From Dehalococcoidales bacterium (lineage in GTDB: Bacteria; Chloroflexota; Dehalococcoidia; Dehalococcoidales; RBG-16-60-22), in the NCBI GenBank assembly GCA_030628245.1, contig DAOVRI010000062.1, positions 1 through 9,128 of the forward strand: a stretch of 9,128 nucleotides of DNA, read 5' to 3'. The first letter of the stretch is position 1. The number at the start of each line of letters is the position of its first letter. The notes under the pieces are model-generated. The model saw nothing but the letters and a program-made list of their open reading frames with translations. It was not told the DNA's origin and searched no databases. Below are positions 5,767 to 9,128 of the stretch, piece by piece. A program made the position numbers and the translations under genes.

Positions 5767-7344
5767 TCATACCGATTCTATCGGTATCGTAGTGAATCTC
5801 CTCTTGGCCAGTTTCTCGGCGGTTACCAGGATAGCTTCGGCGTCATGGTTCAATTGCGATACCAGCAGTATCATAGCCGGAGCCGATACCTGTCTGGTAG
5901 CGGACACCAGAGCCAGGGTGGCCGGGTGGGTCCTGGCTACCTGCTCAATAGAGCGATGTTCAAAATTGAGGATATCGAGCAGTCGCTGGGCAGGTTCGGA
6001 ATCTGTTTGTTGGAGCTGTCTGATATTTCGCCTGATTTTGGCGATGTCGGTCGGTTCCAGATATCGGTCAGCGAATTTTACCACAGTAATTTCTCTAATT
6101 AATGACAGTGCTTGCCTGAGCATTTCCAGCGGTTCGATGATAGCTGTGTTGAGGACAACATTCTGGTGGTTATAGGCAGCCAGGGCGGTGGGTATATTTT
6201 CCCGCGTCAGGGTTAAGGCTATGGTTATCAGGTTGAAGGCCAGGTTATCGGCTGCCTCTACATCGGCCACCGAGAGGTTAACGGCGATGATGACTGCCTG
6301 CTCGCCGGCTTCCTGATATTCTCTTACTATTAGCTGGCTCAGTTTCAGGGTATGTTTCCAGTCAATATCTCTTAGCGGGTCGCCGGGTTGATAGGTGCGG
6401 CTTTCCAGGTATTCGATGCCTCGCTTCGGTCTTGCTAAGGCCTGGGAAGGCAGGTTAACTGCGGAAATGACCCCCGAGCCTGTTTGCTCCAAATATTTCC
6501 TGGCCAGCCATTCGGCGTATTTTGCCCTCGGGATTATGTGCAGGTTCAGCGGTTCGAGTAGCTGGTTTATCTGGATGAAACCCCGTGGGTCGACTGCCGA
6601 TACCTGGAGTTGGGGGCGTGATTCTCCCGCCAGTGGCGGAGTGAAACTGAGGTCCAGACTTGTTTTACCTTTATTCAGTATGATTTGCTGTGGTGTGGCC
6701 TGAACCCAGGGGACGGTGAAGCTCAGCTGGCTGTGCATTTTTACCGATGTCTGGCTGGTCAGGTGCAGGCGGGTGCTCCCGGTGGTGCCGACGATAATCT
6801 TTATCATCAGGGTATCTGTGGTAAAGGGACGGCGGGGAATAGTGAACAGTATCCCTATCAGCACCCCCAGGAGGTACAGGGCCAGGAGGATGCCGGTAAA
6901 CAGCAGGATGTGGCGATTGACCACCGGTGCTATCAGCATTACGGCCAGTGCCGCGACCAACAATGATACGAAAGTATAGGTAGTATTTCTTTCGCCTTTT
7001 GCTTTTGTGAATACCTGCGTATAACTGATGTTTTCTCTCAGGTTAAGGTCGAGCAGGTAGAGTACGGGGAGGACAAGTATGACGGCTATGATTTGAGTGG
7101 CCGTTGGCGGCAGCATTGTTATACGTTCCAGTAACGGTGCCAGTACCAGCGGCGCCAGGAACATCACTGCCAGGTTGATTACTATGTTAAACCTGGGTGG
7201 TTGCGGGCGTATCAGGGTAGACAGAATTATCAGCAGCAGGACCAGCGTCAGCACTAAATAGGGCAACGGCGACATTACGGCAGCCGCCAGCAGAACCAGC
7301 AGTAGATATATTTGACATAATAATTGGGGCGATGCTCTACGCAT
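5767..7344 (-). CDS. DUF58-domain multi-pass membrane protein
   Basis: This 525-aa protein is longer than typical DUF58 proteins (about 300-450 aa) because of an expanded membrane region. Hydrophobic segments lie at roughly 9-45 (one long or two short), 55-72, 84-100, 124-142 and 146-168. A beta-rich domain follows (about 185-270) and ends in VDPRGF (251-256). The DUF58 signature RTYQPGDPLRDIDWK (316-330) is unmistakable, and the remainder (about 345-500) should be the vWA-like domain. The MIDAS-type DxSxS position reads NLSVA (356-360), so metal binding looks weakened. DUF58 proteins are usually encoded beside MoxR ATPases, as here, and are thought to be their membrane-side partners in envelope or protein-complex assembly; the actual role is unknown. 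The ATG overlaps the moxR end by 8 bp and no Shine-Dalgarno is visible, so translation is probably coupled. The stop lies 3 bp from the end of convergent glmS. Confidence 0.85.
   Translation of the reverse strand: MRRASPQLLCQIYLLLVLLAAAVMSPLPYLVLTLVLLLIILSTLIRPQPPRFNIVINLAVMFLAPLVLAPLLERITMLPPTATQIIAVILVLPVLYLLDLNLRENISYTQVFTKAKGERNTTYTFVSLLVAALAVMLIAPVVNRHILLFTGILLALYLLGVLIGILFTIPRRPFTTDTLMIKIIVGTTGSTRLHLTSQTSVKMHSQLSFTVPWVQATPQQIILNKGKTSLDLSFTPPLAGESRPQLQVSAVDPRGFIQINQLLEPLNLHIIPRAKYAEWLARKYLEQTGSGVISAVNLPSQALARPKRGIEYLESRTYQPGDPLRDIDWKHTLKLSQLIVREYQEAGEQAVIIAVNLSVADVEAADNLAFNLITIALTLTRENIPTALAAYNHQNVVLNTAIIEPLEMLRQALSLIREITVVKFADRYLEPTDIAKIRRNIRQLQQTDSEPAQRLLDILNFEHRSIEQVARTHPATLALVSATRQVSAPAMILLVSQLNHDAEAILVTAEKLAKRRFTTIPIESV
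5769..5787. repeat. Perfect inverted repeat at the convergent gene junction, possible bidirectional terminator
   Basis: ATACCGAT (5769-5776) and ATCGGTAT (5780-5787) form perfect 8-bp arms around a TCT centre. The repeat begins 6 bp after the glmS stop and lies inside the last codons of the convergent DUF58 gene. It can fold in the transcript of either operon. Neither side is followed by a run of T, so it is not a canonical intrinsic terminator. It may instead slow polymerase or protect 3' ends. Confidence 0.4.
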
Positions 7345-8290
7345 TGTCTATTTTCGGTACGGGGACTTGAGTGGCTACCTCATTGATGATTGGCTCGGGG
7401 CTGATGTCCTCCATTTCGGCTTCGGGGCTGACCTGGAGGCGGTGGGATAGGGCAGGGACCAGCAATGTCTTCACATCGTCGGGAATGACGAAATCTCTTT
7501 CCTGGAGGAAAGCCCTGGCTCTGGCGCCCTTCAGCAGAGATATGCCGGCGCGGGTGCTGAGTCCCAGCACTACATCCTGATGGTGGCGCAGATTGTCGAT
7601 AATATCCAGGATATAGCGGCGGATACTATCGGCGACATGCACTTCCTTGACATCCTGCTGGAGCCGTACAATATCCTCCGGTGTCGTCACGGCCTCGGTA
7701 TGCGGCTCAGTTATAATATCGATATCCCTTAGAATCTGGTCTTCCTCTTCCAGAGTGGAAAGGCCGCTCCACGTCCGGAACATAAAACGGTCTGTTTGCA
7801 CCTCGCTGAGCTGGGACGTTCCGGGGCCGCCGTAGGGTATCTGGCTGGCAATAACGATGAACGGCTGTCCCAGCTTATGCGTTTCCCGCTCGATGGTAAC
7901 CTGTTGTTCCTGCATGGACTCAAGAAGGGCGGACTGGGTACGGGGGGTGGTGCGGTTCAACTCGTCGGCCAGCAGCACGTTGGTGAAGACAGGCCCCGGC
8001 ATAAACGTGGCGCTGCCGTCGGCGCGGTAAAGATAAAATCCGAGAATATCAGAGGGTAACATGTCGGGAGTGCCCTGCACTCTTTTGAACGTACCGCCGA
8101 TGGCATGGGCAAAGGTACGGGCGACGGTGGTCTTGGCGGTTCCGGGTAGTCCTTCGATAAGCACGTGCCCCTGGCTCAGCAGGGCCAGCAGCAGAATCTC
8201 CTTGATATCATCCTTGCCGACGACTACCTTGGATACTTCATCAATAATGCCTTTCAGTATTGCCTGTCCTTTTTTCTGCTGTGTCGTCAT
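7337..8290 (-). CDS. MoxR-family AAA+ ATPase
   Basis: This 317-aa cytoplasmic ATPase has the standard MoxR length and layout. Walker A is GLPGTAKTT (47-55). Walker B with its family extension is LLADELNR (106-113), followed by TQSALLESMQEQQVTI (118-133). The Arg-finger region is QTDRFMF (165-171). The C-terminal lid has STRAGISLLKGARARA (245-260) and FVIPDDV (267-273), with Arg247 as likely sensor 2. The sensor-1 segment, normally ATQNP, reads ASQIP (148-152), so Ile151 replaces the expected Asn. MoxR proteins act as chaperone-like ATPases that mature or insert cofactors in partner complexes, often with vWA-domain proteins; the adjacent DUF58 gene is the likely partner. The ATG at 8290 has a strong AAGGAG ribosome-binding site (8302-8297) with 6-bp spacing. 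It follows the DUF4350-like gene by 66 bp and is probably in the same transcript. Confidence 0.92.
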   Translation of the reverse strand: MTTQQKKGQAILKGIIDEVSKVVVGKDDIKEILLLALLSQGHVLIEGLPGTAKTTVARTFAHAIGGTFKRVQGTPDMLPSDILGFYLYRADGSATFMPGPVFTNVLLADELNRTTPRTQSALLESMQEQQVTIERETHKLGQPFIVIASQIPYGGPGTSQLSEVQTDRFMFRTWSGLSTLEEEDQILRDIDIITEPHTEAVTTPEDIVRLQQDVKEVHVADSIRRYILDIIDNLRHHQDVVLGLSTRAGISLLKGARARAFLQERDFVIPDDVKTLLVPALSHRLQVSPEAEMEDISPEPIINEVATQVPVPKIDNA

Positions 8291-8356
8291 TACCGTCTCC
8301 TTTTAGAGAGTTTATCACGTTTGCCCTATGGCAAGAAAGAGGAATATAGAAAAATA

Positions 8357-9128
8357 CTAGGTATCATCGGTAGTTTCCTTCTTTTTATGCCATATTGGTA
8401 TCGAAGCGGCTATGATTACCGCTAAGACCAGGCCCGCTGTTACAACAGGAGTGGAGAAAAGACCGCGTACTCGTTGCAGCCAGCTCTTGGTGCGGCAAAG
8501 CTCTGATGGTGTCAGCAGAGACTGGTCAATGTAAAGTACGGGCGTGTTAGCCGCAATATTTTGAATAAAGCTGTCATTACCTGCAATTGTATCCATACTG
8601 TTGATAAAAATGCTGGGGTCGGAAACGAGTATTACCTGTCCGCTGCCCAGTCCGTGGCGGGAGATTACCGGCAGCGGGCCCGTGGGTTCGCCAGCGTCCC
8701 GTGTTCCGTCGCCGTTGTAGTCGAGGAAGCTGAAGGGAGAAGATAGGGCGAGGGTGTTATCGTCGGTGATATTAATCAGACTGGTGGCATGGTTGAAGAC
8801 CAGGTTGTCGGTATTCACGGTCAGGGGGTCGGGTTGAAGGTGGATAATCCTCGGGAAATACTTATTTTTATAATTAATCAGCGGGTCAAGGAGAATCTGC
8901 CCGCTGAAGCGTACTTTAAGTCCCAGAGATTCCAGTATCTGATTCCCGTGTCCATAGTCATCCGCCATGATTAAATTGCCACCCCGGGCGACAAAGTGAT
9001 TCAGGTGCTCCAGTTCCGTGGAGGTACAACTCAGGTAGGGGATAACGAGGAGGGTTGCCCCGTCCGGTGAAGACGGAAGGTCTGCCAGGGAATCAAGAGG
9101 CTGGACCTGATAGTCGGCCCTTACGTCC
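8357..9128 (-). CDS. DUF4350-like membrane-anchored protein, 5' end outside window
   Basis: The frame stays open from the window's right end through 256 residues to TAG at 8357-8359; the start lies beyond 9128. The Met at 8968 is internal, because conserved-looking sequence continues upstream of it (LLVIPYLSCTSTELEHLNHF, then VARGGNLIMADDYGHGN). That pattern, a hydrophobic strand ending in P, a residue-rich helix, then a Gly-Gly turn and LIMADD, matches the DUF4350 / GATase-like fold. A later strand, GQVILVSDPSIFIN, supports the same call. Near the C-terminus one transmembrane helix (about 8390-8452) is followed by a short charged tail, HKKKETTDDT, so most of the protein should lie outside the cytoplasm. 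A loop matching an EF-hand calcium site occurs at 8687-8722. DUF4350 proteins commonly accompany MoxR and DUF58, as here. Their biochemical role is not established. Confidence 0.7.
   Translation of the reverse strand, partial: DVRADYQVQPLDSLADLPSSPDGATLLVIPYLSCTSTELEHLNHFVARGGNLIMADDYGHGNQILESLGLKVRFSGQILLDPLINYKNKYFPRIIHLQPDPLTVNTDNLVFNHATSLINITDDNTLALSSPFSFLDYNGDGTRDAGEPTGPLPVISRHGLGSGQVILVSDPSIFINSMDTIAGNDSFIQNIAANTPVLYIDQSLLTPSELCRTKSWLQRVRGLFSTPVVTAGLVLAVIIAASIPIWHKKKETTDDT

Noticed and set aside
5764..6102. A plus-strand open frame directly after glmS
   Set aside because: It is antisense to the DUF58 coding end, which has a recognisable family signature, and its product is low-complexity without motifs.
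8321..8334. Small hairpin TTGCC-CTAT-GGCAA between the DUF4350-like gene and moxR
   Set aside because: The stem is only 5 bp and no T-run follows it on the minus strand, so a terminator call is not supported.

Overview
The window reads as part of a bacterial chromosome of moderately high GC (a sampled glmM line counts 33/60 G+C). It most resembles Chloroflexota, perhaps Dehalococcoidia. That placement is an inference from three things: archaeal-like GlmM and GlmU proteins sitting in a bacterial-style operon with Shine-Dalgarno sites and a -35/-10 promoter; tandem sugar nucleotidyltransferases next to glmS; and a MoxR/DUF58/DUF4350 cluster. No rRNA or other taxonomic marker is present, so the lineage stays tentative.

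Left edge (1-224): an AT-rich stretch (about 36% G+C by hand count over 1-220). It holds the N-terminal part of a minus-strand HigB/RelE-like (Gp49-like) toxin gene that runs off the window, then a short divergent regulatory region. The region has a strong sigma-70-type promoter facing right and two small inverted repeats.

Left half (225-5763, plus strand): four genes of amino-sugar nucleotide synthesis, in the order phosphoglucosamine mutase (glmM), bifunctional GlcN-1-P acetyltransferase/uridylyltransferase (glmU, archaeal type), a second nucleotidyltransferase with a left-handed beta-helix, and glutamine:fructose-6-phosphate amidotransferase (glmS). Together GlmS, GlmM and GlmU make UDP-GlcNAc: Fru-6-P to GlcN-6-P to GlcN-1-P to GlcNAc-1-P to UDP-GlcNAc. 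The second nucleotidyltransferase is a paralogue of GlmU that has lost the acetyltransferase active-site segment, so it probably activates a different sugar phosphate.

Right half (9128-5767, minus strand): a convergent cluster read right to left. It contains a DUF4350-like membrane-anchored protein (5' end outside the window), a MoxR-family AAA+ ATPase, and a DUF58 membrane protein whose start overlaps the moxR end by 8 bp. MoxR and DUF58 proteins are commonly paired and thought to act as a chaperone-type ATPase with a vWA-like membrane partner; the substrate is unknown. The two convergent operons are only 3 bp apart, and a perfect 8-bp-arm inverted repeat lies at the junction. The window is densely coding, with no intergenic stretch above about 100 bp, and I see no RNA genes, insertion sequences or CRISPR arrays. 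I found no clearly undescribed system. The most notable points are the divergent GlmU-like pair, an apparently leaderless glmM, and unusual residues in the MoxR and DUF58 proteins.
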